DNA of 64,000 nucleotides, from positions 1 to 64,000 of the forward strand of contig JAJUFP010000007.1 in NCBI GenBank assembly GCA_029263715.1, read 5' to 3'. Numbering within the stretch: the stretch's first letter is position 1; each line of letters opens with the position of its first letter. Both the position numbers and the translations under genes were made by a program. A model generated the notes under the pieces. The model made no database searches, was not told the origin of the DNA, and saw only the letters and a program-made list of their open reading frames with translations. Below, one piece after another: positions 18,424 to 27,782 of this stretch. This DNA is from Nitrososphaera sp. GTDB lineage: Archaea > Thermoproteota > Nitrososphaeria > Nitrososphaerales > Nitrososphaeraceae.

Positions 18424-19773
18424 TTGACGAACACCAGTCCGGCTGCTTCCCCAGAAAAGGATTCGAAATCCAAGAAAAAATCCTTTTGGAGTATTCTGGG
18501 CCCGGGTGTTATAACTGGTGCCTCTGACAACGATCCATCCGGCATAGCTACATACTCTCAAGCTGGGGCCAAGTTCGGATACGGCCAGCTATGGATGTCC
18601 ATAGTTACATTTCCTATGCTTGTAGTGGTGGAGGAAATGTGTGCAAGAATTGGGCTTGTCTCCGGTAAGGGATTATCTGAACTCATAAAAGAAAATCATT
18701 CAAAAGAACTACTCTATATGATAACCTCGCTTCTAGTGGTGGCCAACACTATCAACATTGGAGCGAATATCGGTGCGATGAGTGCGTCACTGAGGCTTAT
18801 AATTCCTCAGATCCCATTGGTCTTGTCCACTTTGGTATTCACCGGCATTATCTTGGCTGCTGAAATATTTGTGCCGTATAAAACATACTCGAATATTCTC
18901 AAGGGCCTCACTTTTTCACTTTTCTTTTATGTAATAACAGCTTTTTTAGTTGTTCATAGCAGCTCAGAGTGGATTAATATTGTAAAAGCCACTCTCATAC
19001 CACACTTTGAAATAAACAAAGATTTCGTCCTGATGGTCAGTGCTATATTTGGAACGACCATCTCGCCGTATCTTTTCTTTTGGCAGGCATCTCAGGAAGT
19101 TGAGGAGGATGTTAAAGTCGGGAAAGTAAAGGAAATGGGAAAAGTGGGTATTCGCAAACCTAACATCACAAAAAAAGATGTGGCAAATATGCGAATTGAT
19201 GTAATCGCTGGAATGAGTCTTTCTCAGACGATATTCTGGTTTATAATTATCACCACTGCTTCAACATTACATAATAATGGTATCACCGATATTTCATCGG
19301 CTCAGCAAGCTGCGGAGGCTCTTGAACCGCTTGTTGAGGGGTCCCCATATTCAGGACAGATAGCAAGCGTGTTGTTTGCCTCAGGAATAATAGGAACCGG
19401 ACTTCTTTCAATACCAGTACTCGCAGCTAGCACATCGTATGCAGTATCCGAAAGCCGTGGATGGAAAGAAGGGTTATACAAAAAATTCTTGCAGGCACCA
19501 AGATTTTACGGCGTGATCATTGCCTCTACTATTATAGGATTATTGATAAATTTCTCCAATATTAACCCGATTCAGGCTTTGATATACACTGCAGTAATCA
19601 ATAACTTTGTTTCAATTCCGCTCTTGGTGGTAATTTTGAAAATTGCTAATAACAAAAAAGTTCTCGGTAATCAAGTAAACAGAAAGATTTCAAACACCAT
19701 AGCTGCCATTACAGTTATTGTAATGAGTTCCGCAGCTGTTGTAACGGTGGTATACGCATGGATTATTAGATAA
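18424..19773 (+). CDS. Nramp-family divalent metal transporter
   Basis: GPGVITGASDNDPSGIATYSQAGAKFGYGQLWMSIVTFPMLVVVEEMCARIGLVSGKGL is diagnostic of Nramp. Confidence 0.9.
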   Translation: MTNTSPAASPEKDSKSKKKSFWSILGPGVITGASDNDPSGIATYSQAGAKFGYGQLWMSIVTFPMLVVVEEMCARIGLVSGKGLSELIKENHSKELLYMITSLLVVANTINIGANIGAMSASLRLIIPQIPLVLSTLVFTGIILAAEIFVPYKTYSNILKGLTFSLFFYVITAFLVVHSSSEWINIVKATLIPHFEINKDFVLMVSAIFGTTISPYLFFWQASQEVEEDVKVGKVKEMGKVGIRKPNITKKDVANMRIDVIAGMSLSQTIFWFIIITTASTLHNNGITDISSAQQAAEALEPLVEGSPYSGQIASVLFASGIIGTGLLSIPVLAASTSYAVSESRGWKEGLYKKFLQAPRFYGVIIASTIIGLLINFSNINPIQALIYTAVINNFVSIPLLVVILKIANNKKVLGNQVNRKISNTIAAITVIVMSSAAVVTVVYAWIIR

Positions 19774-19815
19774 AATTAGTGGAATGCGGGGCCTCGTCTA
19801 ACCCAACATCCCTAT

Positions 19816-20019
19816 CTAGAGGCTCTTGTGGGCTTGTTGCATATGCACATCAAGTAAATCCTTTGAAGGAAACGGCGTACCGCATGCATTACATCTGAAA
19901 CGTCCTACCTGGCTGCCTGAAACGTCTGCTGGACCCGCTGGACCTGGAGGAATCGATGATCTTGGCCGCTTTACTTTGCTTTTGACCTTCCTCTTCCAGA
20001 TGGTACCTTTTGCTGCCAT
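19816..20019 (-). CDS. C2H2 zinc-finger protein
   Basis: FRCNACGTPFPSKDLLDVHMQQAH. Confidence 0.65.
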   Translation of the reverse strand: MAAKGTIWKRKVKSKVKRPRSSIPPGPAGPADVSGSQVGRFRCNACGTPFPSKDLLDVHMQQAHKSL

Positions 20020-20149
20020 ACTATATGGTCTTCTGCATAGTATTAATGAGTTAAGTATCTTTGAATAACGTACATTTTTCTACAGATCTAGACTAGATCA
20101 GCATGACAGCTTGGTTATTGATGCGAAACTGGCTGTTCGTTGGAGCTAG

Positions 20150-20635
20150 TCAGATTCCAACAGGCCCTTTGTGTATTTCTGCGCGATGCTTTTGCAGACT
20201 ATTGGCATCATCAAACTTTTCTGCACACATATCGCAGCTGTATTCAATATTTTGTGGCAACCCTTCAGTTGGTGGTGCAATAGCGATATTCTCTTCCAAT
20301 GGTTTCATCGCTTCATAATGGATTAACTGCTTTTCGAACGGGACTTTGGGCTCTGATTCTTCTTCGCCACTAACAAATTCAGAGTTCGGTTTACCTTTTA
20401 CAAATTCGTAGCCATGTTTAAGTTGATCCTCGGTTAATGCAAGTCTTACGATGGAGGCGTCATCATTTGCGGGTTGAACAGATGATATGGCGTCAAGTGG
20501 AATACGATATTCTTCATCGGTGACAAGACCTTTCTTGTAGGTTGTAAAATATTCAGTATTCACTTTGGTTATTTTGCCAGCGCTCTTTCCATCCGATGTA
20601 TAGACTTTCGAGTTTTCAAGCACTATACCTCTCAT
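20150..20635 (-). CDS. PRC-barrel-like protein with C-terminal C2H2 finger
   Basis: N-terminal RGIVLENSKVYTSDGKSAGKITKVN is PRC-barrel-like. C-terminal YSCDMCAEKFDDANSLQKHRAEIH is a C2H2 finger. Confidence 0.7.
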   Translation of the reverse strand: MRGIVLENSKVYTSDGKSAGKITKVNTEYFTTYKKGLVTDEEYRIPLDAISSVQPANDDASIVRLALTEDQLKHGYEFVKGKPNSEFVSGEEESEPKVPFEKQLIHYEAMKPLEENIAIAPPTEGLPQNIEYSCDMCAEKFDDANSLQKHRAEIHKGPVGI

Positions 20636-20885
20636 ATCTTATTGGCATGCATAGCTATTATGTCTTAACCCTTGGCCACAATATTTCCGGACGATGCTAT
20701 TAGAGTAGTCTATTTGCACAAAATTCAAGCAGTTGATCCTTAAGACCTCCCACGATTATGATGATAGTGCTGCCTGCGCCCATGAATAGAACATACGGAT
20801 TTTAAGCATGGTGTCAGATATCGGACCGTGTCTGGAGTTCAATGCACATAGAGGAACAAGACTAAAGAAATGTTCCTCTTTTGAT

Positions 20886-21317
20886 CTACTGCTTCTTGCT
20901 AAAGCCCTTGGGATACCGGACCTTTTGCTTACCTTTGAAGCTGCCTGCAACTTTCTTGCTCAATTCAAGCGCGTGCTCAGACTTTTGTGGGTCAGTTGTT
21001 TTGAAGAACACCTGCAAGGCGCGCAATTCGCCCACAACCTTTCTTTCGCCCACCTTTTCTGCGCGCTCAAATATTATCCGTTCTTGTTCCTCATTTGAAC
21101 GATCAAAGAAACCAGCTCCGCCCAACGCGCCTTCCTTGAGGGGTGGGACGACTTTCGGTCCTCGACCCGGTTTTCCGCGATCACGAATCTTAAATGTCGA
21201 GGGCTTTATCCGCGTTTCGGCGACTCTTACTTTCTTACCACCTCGCTTCGCGGTAAATGCCTTTCTTGTGTGCCCCTTCCGACGGACAGTCAGTTTCGCC
21301 ATGTTTATCCTAACCAT
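20886..21317 (-). CDS. Conserved hypothetical basic protein
   Basis: 143-aa ORF with repeated basic motifs (RRKGHTRKAFTAKRGGKKVRVAETRIKPSTFKIRDRGKPGRGPKVVPPLKEGALGGAGFF). Confidence 0.7.
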   Translation of the reverse strand: MVRINMAKLTVRRKGHTRKAFTAKRGGKKVRVAETRIKPSTFKIRDRGKPGRGPKVVPPLKEGALGGAGFFDRSNEEQERIIFERAEKVGERKVVGELRALQVFFKTTDPQKSEHALELSKKVAGSFKGKQKVRYPKGFSKKQ

Positions 21318-21377
21318 ATTTTAGCGTTCAAGATACAAAAGACTATCTCTGTGAATCAAACACTTGTTAGCGCACCG

Positions 21378-21593
21378 CTATGAAGGAACAGGTATTCCGC
21401 CAAACAGCAGGATCACCATCACAATCGCTACCACAGCTGCTATTATGAGCGGGATCAAGAATCGAAATACTGCCAGCACAACAATAGCTATTAACGCAAT
21501 TACCAGTAGGCTGAGTGTCGATCCTGGGTATGGCAGGACATCAAGCATTGCGACCATCGATAATAGTAAAACAAAAATCGTGAGCACAATCAT
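21378..21593 (-). CDS. Small membrane protein
   Basis: 71-aa highly hydrophobic ORF. Confidence 0.55.
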   Translation of the reverse strand: MIVLTIFVLLLSMVAMLDVLPYPGSTLSLLVIALIAIVVLAVFRFLIPLIIAAVVAIVMVILLFGGIPVPS

Positions 21594-21767
21594 CAGCTCA
21601 GCTAATTTTTCACATTTATGTTATTAAAGAGTTAAGATACCCGTCTGGTCTTTACAAAGTTTGCTTATTTTTCACATGAAATCTCTTTACATTCCATGGG
21701 GTCAAATGTTGACTGTCCTGTCTGAACCATGTAAAGATTAAATTGTGTCCAAATATGGCGCATCCCA

Positions 21768-22637
21768 ATGAATACCACACATGCAATGACGGTGGCTGCA
21801 GCAGCATTTGCCATCCTTGTGCTGGGCATAATCCTGGTGCAGAACCCCTATGCAACATTTTCAGAAGCAAAGGAAGAAAAGATCTACCTGATTGACACGC
21901 AGAAAGGCTGGACAAATGTCCATTCAAACGTAAAGACAGACTTTAACCCGGCTGTCAAGTTCCCGGCGATACAGCAAGACGCGTTCATCCACCCCTTTGC
22001 GGTGGTGATAGGCGACTGCTACATCGGCAAGATGGTGCTTGTGGCTCCCACCGCCGTCTGCAGGGGCGATGAGGGAACCCCAATCCATGTGGGCGACTAC
22101 TCTAACATGCAAGACGGCGTTGTGCTGCATGCCCTTGAAACCACCGAGGAGGGCAAGAACATTGATGGAAGGCGGTTCTCTGCCGATGGCCAAAGGCTCA
22201 ACGGCGACGACGCAAGATTCTCTGAAGGCTACGCCATATGGGTAGGCGAGCGTGTAAGCCTTGCCCACGGCTCCATGGTCCATGGACCGGCTTGGATTGG
22301 AAACGATACCTTTGTAGGGATGGAGTCTCTGGTCTTCAACGCCAAGGTCGGCAACAACGTGGCAATTGGCGTGGCCAGCACCATCACCGGCGGCGTCGTT
22401 ATCCCTGACAACAAGTTCGTCCCACCTGGAAGCGTCATCACCACGCAGGAACAGGCCGATGCCCTGCCGTCAAGAATCGGAAGCGCGTACGAGAACATCA
22501 ACAAAGGCGTCATACACGTCAATGAGAACCTGGCGGAAGGGTACGACGAGCTGGACATTGAAAAGATAGTCCATGACAGGGAAGTGGAAATGGAAAAAGG
22601 GATGATGGAAACCGGGCAGAACTCGCCAGAAGGCTAG
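21768..22637 (+). CDS. Gamma-class (Cam-type) carbonic anhydrase with N-terminal signal/anchor
   Basis: Left-handed beta-helix pattern with the three zinc His contexts DGVVLHALE and VSLAHGSMVHGPAWIG. Cam-specific acidic loop after HALETTEEG. Hydrophobic N-terminus. Confidence 0.9.
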   Translation: MNTTHAMTVAAAAFAILVLGIILVQNPYATFSEAKEEKIYLIDTQKGWTNVHSNVKTDFNPAVKFPAIQQDAFIHPFAVVIGDCYIGKMVLVAPTAVCRGDEGTPIHVGDYSNMQDGVVLHALETTEEGKNIDGRRFSADGQRLNGDDARFSEGYAIWVGERVSLAHGSMVHGPAWIGNDTFVGMESLVFNAKVGNNVAIGVASTITGGVVIPDNKFVPPGSVITTQEQADALPSRIGSAYENINKGVIHVNENLAEGYDELDIEKIVHDREVEMEKGMMETGQNSPEG

Positions 22638-22785
22638 TCCGCTTCTCTTTTATTTCTTTGATGTTGATTTCTAAAGATTTTGGTTCTTGCAGGCTCTTTT
22701 GTAGAATTAAAGCACAAAACTGACCGCAATTGAACTAACTGCAAAATAAGTCTAGGCAAAACTTAAATATTTTGCAAATGCAGAA

Positions 22786-23010
22786 TTGTTGTTGAGAAAG
22801 AACATCAGACCAGTCCTCCAAGCGTGTGTAACGAGTTCTCTTCAGGTACTGATTTACGAAGTTGGGCTGCTCAACAACCATACCCATAGTCGTGAGAGTT
22901 GTATCAGTAACGTAGATGCGATACTTGATTCACTTTCACGTGTGGAAAAGGCTGTCGTAGGAGCGCGGCAATCTTTTCTCGAATTAAAGTCAGAGTTAAG
23001 AAAAAAATAG
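22786..23010 (+). CDS. Small protein, paralog of 24138..24353
   Basis: LIYEVGLLNNHTHSRESCISNVDAILDSLSRVEKAVVGARQSFLELKSELRKK aligns with the other copy. Confidence 0.6.
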   Translation: MLLRKNIRPVLQACVTSSLQVLIYEVGLLNNHTHSRESCISNVDAILDSLSRVEKAVVGARQSFLELKSELRKK

Positions 23011-23389
23011 ATGCACTAGGCGTGATTCAGGGGGACTGTACCCATTCAAACCGGACAAATCTCTAGGCGACGATTTGTCCATGTCACAAGACAAAGAACG
23101 TCAAGATTCATCCTGGAACATTGATGTTGAAGCTAAAGATGGTCCCAAAGAGGGCACCAAATTTCAATCCCGTGGAAAGGTTGAACATCCCCTCAAATCG
23201 GTCGTGTGCACCAACCACTCCTACTATGGGCACAGATTCCTATCTAGACTTTCGGAACTTGATTTTATGGGCACATAATTTGTATATTCAAGCCAACATA
23301 ATTCTAAATTGTTGTCATTAGCAGGTGACACACCTTAAGGTTTTACGAAATTGAGAAAATCTTATATATTTTCTCTCCAATATAATCTC

Positions 23390-24103
23390 ATGAAAAATGA
23401 ACTGCTTTCTCACGTTATCACACAAACTGGCTTTCATCAACGCTTCGACCCGCATCCATTAGGCCCGTTAACTGAGGCGCCAGAGGCAGGCAGATGGTTT
23501 CTCATAAGTGGAAGACCCATGGTCGTTTTAAATAAATTCGAACCAATTCCCGGGATACCCTTTAACCCCAAACACGCGCTCATGTTCCCTAAAGGCTGCC
23601 ACTATATCATGCTGCCAAATCAGGTCTTCAAAAATGGTATTATTAGGGCTCATTGTTGCAGACCTGCCGAACCGCAGCGCCGCCGACCGCGTACTGGATC
23701 AGAGCAGGCTGAACATGATGAAGACTATGCTGTACGATTCACACTAGAAAATCAATTCAATGAGGTACTTGCGAGTCTCCGATACGGACCAAGAAATAGC
23801 GTCCAAATCTCACAGGATGGATCCGCTTCTTCCTATATTCCCTGCGGTATAAGTTGGGTTCCATATTGCAATAATTTCTTTTCATTTACAGTTGATCTCG
23901 ATAGGCTAAGCTGGCACATCTACTTCAAGAACGCACACGGAGAGGAGACAATAAGTCAGTCCATGGTGATCCCAGAATCCATACGGGCGGAGATATCCCA
24001 CATGAGAATGATTAACAATAAAAATTTGGCAGCATCTTATGCGCTTGAGATAGGGATAGGAAGGGCAAATACACAAAACGAGGTGGAAATCCTATATGCT
24101 TGA
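23390..24103 (+). CDS. Hypothetical protein between the two small paralogs
   Basis: ORF listed as 23351..24103; internal ATG at 23390 (MKNELLSHVITQTGFHQRF) is a plausible start. Confidence 0.6.
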   Translation: MKNELLSHVITQTGFHQRFDPHPLGPLTEAPEAGRWFLISGRPMVVLNKFEPIPGIPFNPKHALMFPKGCHYIMLPNQVFKNGIIRAHCCRPAEPQRRRPRTGSEQAEHDEDYAVRFTLENQFNEVLASLRYGPRNSVQISQDGSASSYIPCGISWVPYCNNFFSFTVDLDRLSWHIYFKNAHGEETISQSMVIPESIRAEISHMRMINNKNLAASYALEIGIGRANTQNEVEILYA

Positions 24104-24137
24104 TTTTCTATCTCCAAAAGGAGGTCGGGCAATTTAG

Positions 24138-24353
24138 ATGAGCAAAAGTCATGATCAAGTTGACGACTGCGCCTCTTGTCTGGGTGAGCTTATGTATGAA
24201 GTTGGAATACTTAGTAAGAAGACCGCTAGCTTCAACAAGAGTGTTAAAAATTTAAACAGCATAATCGAATCACTTGATCGGCTGGAAAAAGCCACAGAAG
24301 GTACGCGCAAATCTTTCATGGAATTAAAGGCTAAGCAATCCCGCAAAGATTAA
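24138..24353 (+). CDS. Small protein, paralog of 22786..23010
   Basis: LMYEVGILSKKTASFNKSVKNLNSIIESLDRLEKATEGTRKSFMELKAKQSRKD. Confidence 0.65.
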   Translation: MSKSHDQVDDCASCLGELMYEVGILSKKTASFNKSVKNLNSIIESLDRLEKATEGTRKSFMELKAKQSRKD

Positions 24354-24469
24354 GGCTATTGACCAATTATAATGGGTTCGATCCGATTCTAGAAGAGCTG
24401 ATCCTTTTGATTTCTTAATGAAATATGTGCAATCATAGGTGCCATCAGATTATTTTAGGATAGAATAGC

Positions 24470-25198
24470 CTACAGCTGCGAATCTTCAGGAAGTGGGCCT
24501 TTTTTTCCAACCCAGATATTGACAGAAAATCTGCCTTCACGAAATTTATCAGATGAGCGTGTTGGCTTGACGCAATGTACGGTACGTGAATTAAAAATTA
24601 GCATTCTATCATTACAAGGTTCCAATTCTGTAATTTCTCCTTGTCCGATTAGTTTTCCCTGCGAATGCAAACCATTGGTTAAGCATAATTCGCCGCCCTG
24701 AAATCTTTTGGGAATGCTGTGGACATAATATACCATGGTCACAAACCTTCGATCATCCTCAAAATTGTCTGTGTGCCAAGTATAAAATTGTCCTTCGTTT
24801 CCATATCTACTGATTTGAGCACTCCATGTATTTGCATGACGGAATTTGCATAGAGGAAAGGGCGCTGAATCCATCATGTCTTTCGTCCATTCGGCTTCAA
24901 TCATGGTATCTATTGCGCGCAGCAGCGGAGACCTAGCTCGATGCTTCTTGTGATCCTGCCAATCCTTCCTGCCGTCTCGGACAGAATAGCCATTCTTGCT
25001 GTATAATAGGTCTATGTAGCAATTAATATTTGTCCGATATTTTTCAATGACCTTCTTGTTCCTGCCTATTTTTGCTATCTCAAACTGATCCTTTAATGAC
25101 GTAATATGTTCAAAAATATCACGATTAATTTTCTTCCCAAAGCAATTATCGATAACAATATGAAATACGGGTTTCTGAAAAACTCTTATCGCGCGCAA
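24470..25198 (-). CDS. 2-oxoglutarate/Fe(II)-dependent dioxygenase-like protein (prolyl-4-hydroxylase type)
   Basis: FYTWHTDNFEDDRRFVTMVYYVHSIPKRFQGGEL...DRMLIFNSRTVHCVKP...REGRFSVNIWV: HxD...H ligands plus downstream Arg. Confidence 0.85.
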   Translation of the reverse strand: MRAIRVFQKPVFHIVIDNCFGKKINRDIFEHITSLKDQFEIAKIGRNKKVIEKYRTNINCYIDLLYSKNGYSVRDGRKDWQDHKKHRARSPLLRAIDTMIEAEWTKDMMDSAPFPLCKFRHANTWSAQISRYGNEGQFYTWHTDNFEDDRRFVTMVYYVHSIPKRFQGGELCLTNGLHSQGKLIGQGEITELEPCNDRMLIFNSRTVHCVKPTRSSDKFREGRFSVNIWVGKKGPLPEDSQL

Positions 25199-25332
25199 TA
25201 AAGCAATAACATCTGTTTCTGCCTAATAATTTTTCATGCACCACAATCCAGCAGATTTTGCCATTCCGGTCCCGTTAACGTCAAGCCGGAAGTCGTTAGA
25301 AATCCATGAAAGTATCATAAAAATATCAAAAG

Positions 25333-25557
25333 ATGTGCAAATCACTAAAATACAACAGCTGGCGACTAGTGGCGATGAACGCCAAGAATTGTCCAGTCTG
25401 CAAAGCAGAGATGAAATTGCTACCCGGCTCGTTTAAATTCACTGCATCGATAGAAAAAACCAAGAGCTTTTCCGTGCCTTCAACAATGTTCGTGTGTACA
25501 ACGTGCGGAAACGTCCAGCAGTTCCTGGATATAAAAGAGATACGGCCCCTTCTGTGA
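25333..25557 (+). CDS. Small zinc-ribbon protein
   Basis: NCPVCKAEM...FVCTTCGNVQQFLDI. Confidence 0.55.
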   Translation: MCKSLKYNSWRLVAMNAKNCPVCKAEMKLLPGSFKFTASIEKTKSFSVPSTMFVCTTCGNVQQFLDIKEIRPLL

Positions 25558-25822
25558 AACGGTTAGATAAGTAACTCATGGAATAACGCATTCTGTCTAT
25601 TTTTACTGGATTAAGGACATGCGCAATTGCAGTGCATACTAGATTCCATTTCGACAGTGTAATACGTCACTGCAGCTGCCAATGGAAACGATTGCAAGAC
25701 CGCGGATCTGTCTGGCAATTTCCTGAGAATCTGTTAAGAACATCCCCGAAGACCTTAGACCAAGACGATATGCAAATTGTTTTTATGTAACCCATGTCCT
25801 TTGTTGCTAGGAGGTAGGTAAC

Positions 25823-26029
25823 TTGCCTTCGCTGCTACGTAAAGATGAAAAATCTAAAGTTAAATTGAGTTTTGTTAGTCGTGAACAGGTTGATGCTGAA
25901 ATGGATGAGTTGCTTAGACACTACGGAGCAAACAAATCGCAAGCTAACTTGGATAAGACGCGCAAGATATTGAAGAGATTCGGCAATGTCACCGATGAGT
26001 TGGTCGCGATGCGTGACGAAAATCGGTGA
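25823..26029 (+). CDS. Putative antitoxin of a PIN-domain (VapBC-like) pair
   Basis: 68-aa ORF overlapping the start of a PIN-domain reading frame by 4 nt. Confidence 0.6.
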   Translation: MPSLLRKDEKSKVKLSFVSREQVDAEMDELLRHYGANKSQANLDKTRKILKRFGNVTDELVAMRDENR

Positions 26030-26534
26030 AGAAATTAGTATACTTTGATACGTCTGCCATAATCAAAGAATTCGTGCCTGAAGTGGGCTCGGACTTGATA
26101 GACGACGTATCAAATGCTGCAGAGGCCGGTAACCTCCAAATCATCACTTCGACATGGTCGATTAACGAAGCAGTTGCAGTCATTGATAGATTGACAAGAA
26201 ACCCCGCGATCCTTTATTAAAAGCAGAACAACAACAAATCATTGCCACGTTTGCAAAGCGTATTAAAGACAGTAATGAACATGCCGCTTTCAGAATAACT
26301 CCAATAGAGCATGCAATAGTTGCCAATTCGAGGTTAATAATAGATCAATTACATGTATCTGCCGATGACGCACTACATGTCTACACTGGATGGATTTACG
26401 ATTGTGACTACTTCTTTATTCATGATAACAAGATAGTGAAGGGACTTAAAGCTGCATCCATTGAAGATATGCAAGTAATAGACTTGGGTGATGAGAAAGA
26501 CCGCGCTTTAGCTAGGACGCAGCTATCACTTTGA
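26026..26534 (+). pseudogene. PIN-domain (VapC-like) toxin with a frameshift
   Basis: KKLVYFDTSAIIKEFVPEVGSDLIDDV...RLTRNP, then in the next frame DPLLKAEQQQIIATFAKRIKDSNEHAAFRITPIEHAIVANSRLIIDQLHVSADDALHVYTGWIYDCDYFFIHDNKIVKGL. Adding one C to the CCCC run near 26203 restores one continuous PIN domain. Confidence 0.8.
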
Positions 26535-26604
26535 ATCATCAGTTGAACTGCAACGGGTCTCTACCACAAGCATGTAAAGTTTTTTTAAGTTTACACAGAT
26601 GCGG

Positions 26605-26919
26605 CTACCTCTTTAGCGACACTCCGGCCGCCTTTAGCTGCCTTATCACGTACTCCACCTCGCCGGCACTGACGTTTTCAATTGTCATGGGCTGCCCCTT
26701 TACGGCGCTGGACCGGATCATCGAGTTGAGGAGCTGCGAGAGCATCTGGGCATCGTAAAACGCGTAGGTCTCTGTCAAGAGCTCGGCCACCTTGGCCGGA
26801 TCGGTGGCTCCTGTGATCCTGCCGGATGTTATCAGGCTACCGAACTTTTGCACCGACTCAAAAACGCCGATGTTGTAGGCGATAAAAGCCACCTTTTCTG
26901 CTGGCACAAATTCTGCCAT
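26605..26919 (-). CDS. Hypothetical protein
   Basis: Start set at MAEFVPAEKVAFIAYNIGVFESVQKFGSLI; the longer ORF overlaps SfsA on the other strand. Confidence 0.6.
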   Translation of the reverse strand: MAEFVPAEKVAFIAYNIGVFESVQKFGSLITSGRITGATDPAKVAELLTETYAFYDAQMLSQLLNSMIRSSAVKGQPMTIENVSAGEVEYVIRQLKAAGVSLKR

Positions 26920-26971
26920 TACAAAATCTAGGTGCGCTTGGCATAATAAATCGTGTCTGTATGGTATACCG

Positions 26972-27670
26972 GTGCAGGTCTGCCAAAACATTGTGCAAGG
27001 GGTTTTCATAAAACGCGTAAACCGGTTTTCTGCACAAGTCGATATCGATGCAAGCCCGTGCCTGGTCCATGTGCCAAATCCGGCGCGCCTGTCAGAGTTG
27101 CTTGTGCCCGGCGCGCAGGTCCTGCTCTGCAAGGCCAGCGGGATGAAAACCTCCCACAAACTGTACGGGGTGGTGCAGGGAAAGACCATAGTCGGCATCG
27201 ACTCGCGTTTTCCCAACGCGCTTTTTGAGCAGGCCATAAAGGAATCAAGCCTGTTGGAATTTGCCGGCTGGACCATTCAGAAAAAGGAATTCGCTTTCAA
27301 CGACTCAAGGATAGACTTTCTCTTGGGCAAAGAAAAGAAGAAGAGGCTTGTGGAGGTCAAGTCCTGCAGCCTAGTGATGGACGGCGTGGCGCTTTTTCCA
27401 GATGTCCCAACGGAACGCGGCCTGCGACACGTCAGAACGCTTACCGATTCTGCCGGCCATGGCTTTGAGCCCTGCGTGGTCTGGATAGTGCAGCGGCCTG
27501 ACGCAGAGTTCCTCACTCCCAATGTGCGTGTGCAGCCTCAGCTGCAAGACGCGCTCAAAGAGGGGTTGGTAAGGGGCCTGAGGCTTTACGCGTACAAGGC
27601 CTGCATCAACGGTTTAGAAATGAGCATCACCGGCAGGATACCTGTCCGCGTTGCTGGCATTACAGTCTAG
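26972..27670 (+). CDS. sfsA: SfsA family DNA-binding/nuclease-like protein
   Basis: RFSAQVDIDASPCLVHVPNPARLSELLVPGAQVLL...KLYGVVQGKTIVGIDSRFPNALFEQAI...RIDFLLG...RLVEVKSCSLVMDGVALFPDVPTERGLRHVRTL. Confidence 0.92.
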   Translation: MQVCQNIVQGVFIKRVNRFSAQVDIDASPCLVHVPNPARLSELLVPGAQVLLCKASGMKTSHKLYGVVQGKTIVGIDSRFPNALFEQAIKESSLLEFAGWTIQKKEFAFNDSRIDFLLGKEKKKRLVEVKSCSLVMDGVALFPDVPTERGLRHVRTLTDSAGHGFEPCVVWIVQRPDAEFLTPNVRVQPQLQDALKEGLVRGLRLYAYKACINGLEMSITGRIPVRVAGITV

Positions 27671-27782
27671 GATCTGCTTATTGTAACATGCGGACTTGCA
27701 AATCTTTATCACAATACATCTGTACGTGATGGCCCGGCAAGGTTTCCCAAACCAATATGTAGAGCTGGCTGCTATATTGTTT

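Noticed and set aside
23075-23278. 67-aa ORF between the small paralogs
   Set aside because: Possible gene but no family signal and a second overlapping frame of similar length; left unannotated.
24361-24400. tRNA-like T-loop string (aatgggttcgatccgatt)
   Set aside because: The stem does not pair correctly and no acceptor, D or anticodon arms could be found. No convincing tRNA or rRNA was seen in the window.
26605-27276. Long form of the minus-strand ORF overlapping SfsA
   Set aside because: The upstream half is antisense to SfsA; only the part from the internal ATG at 26919 looks coding.
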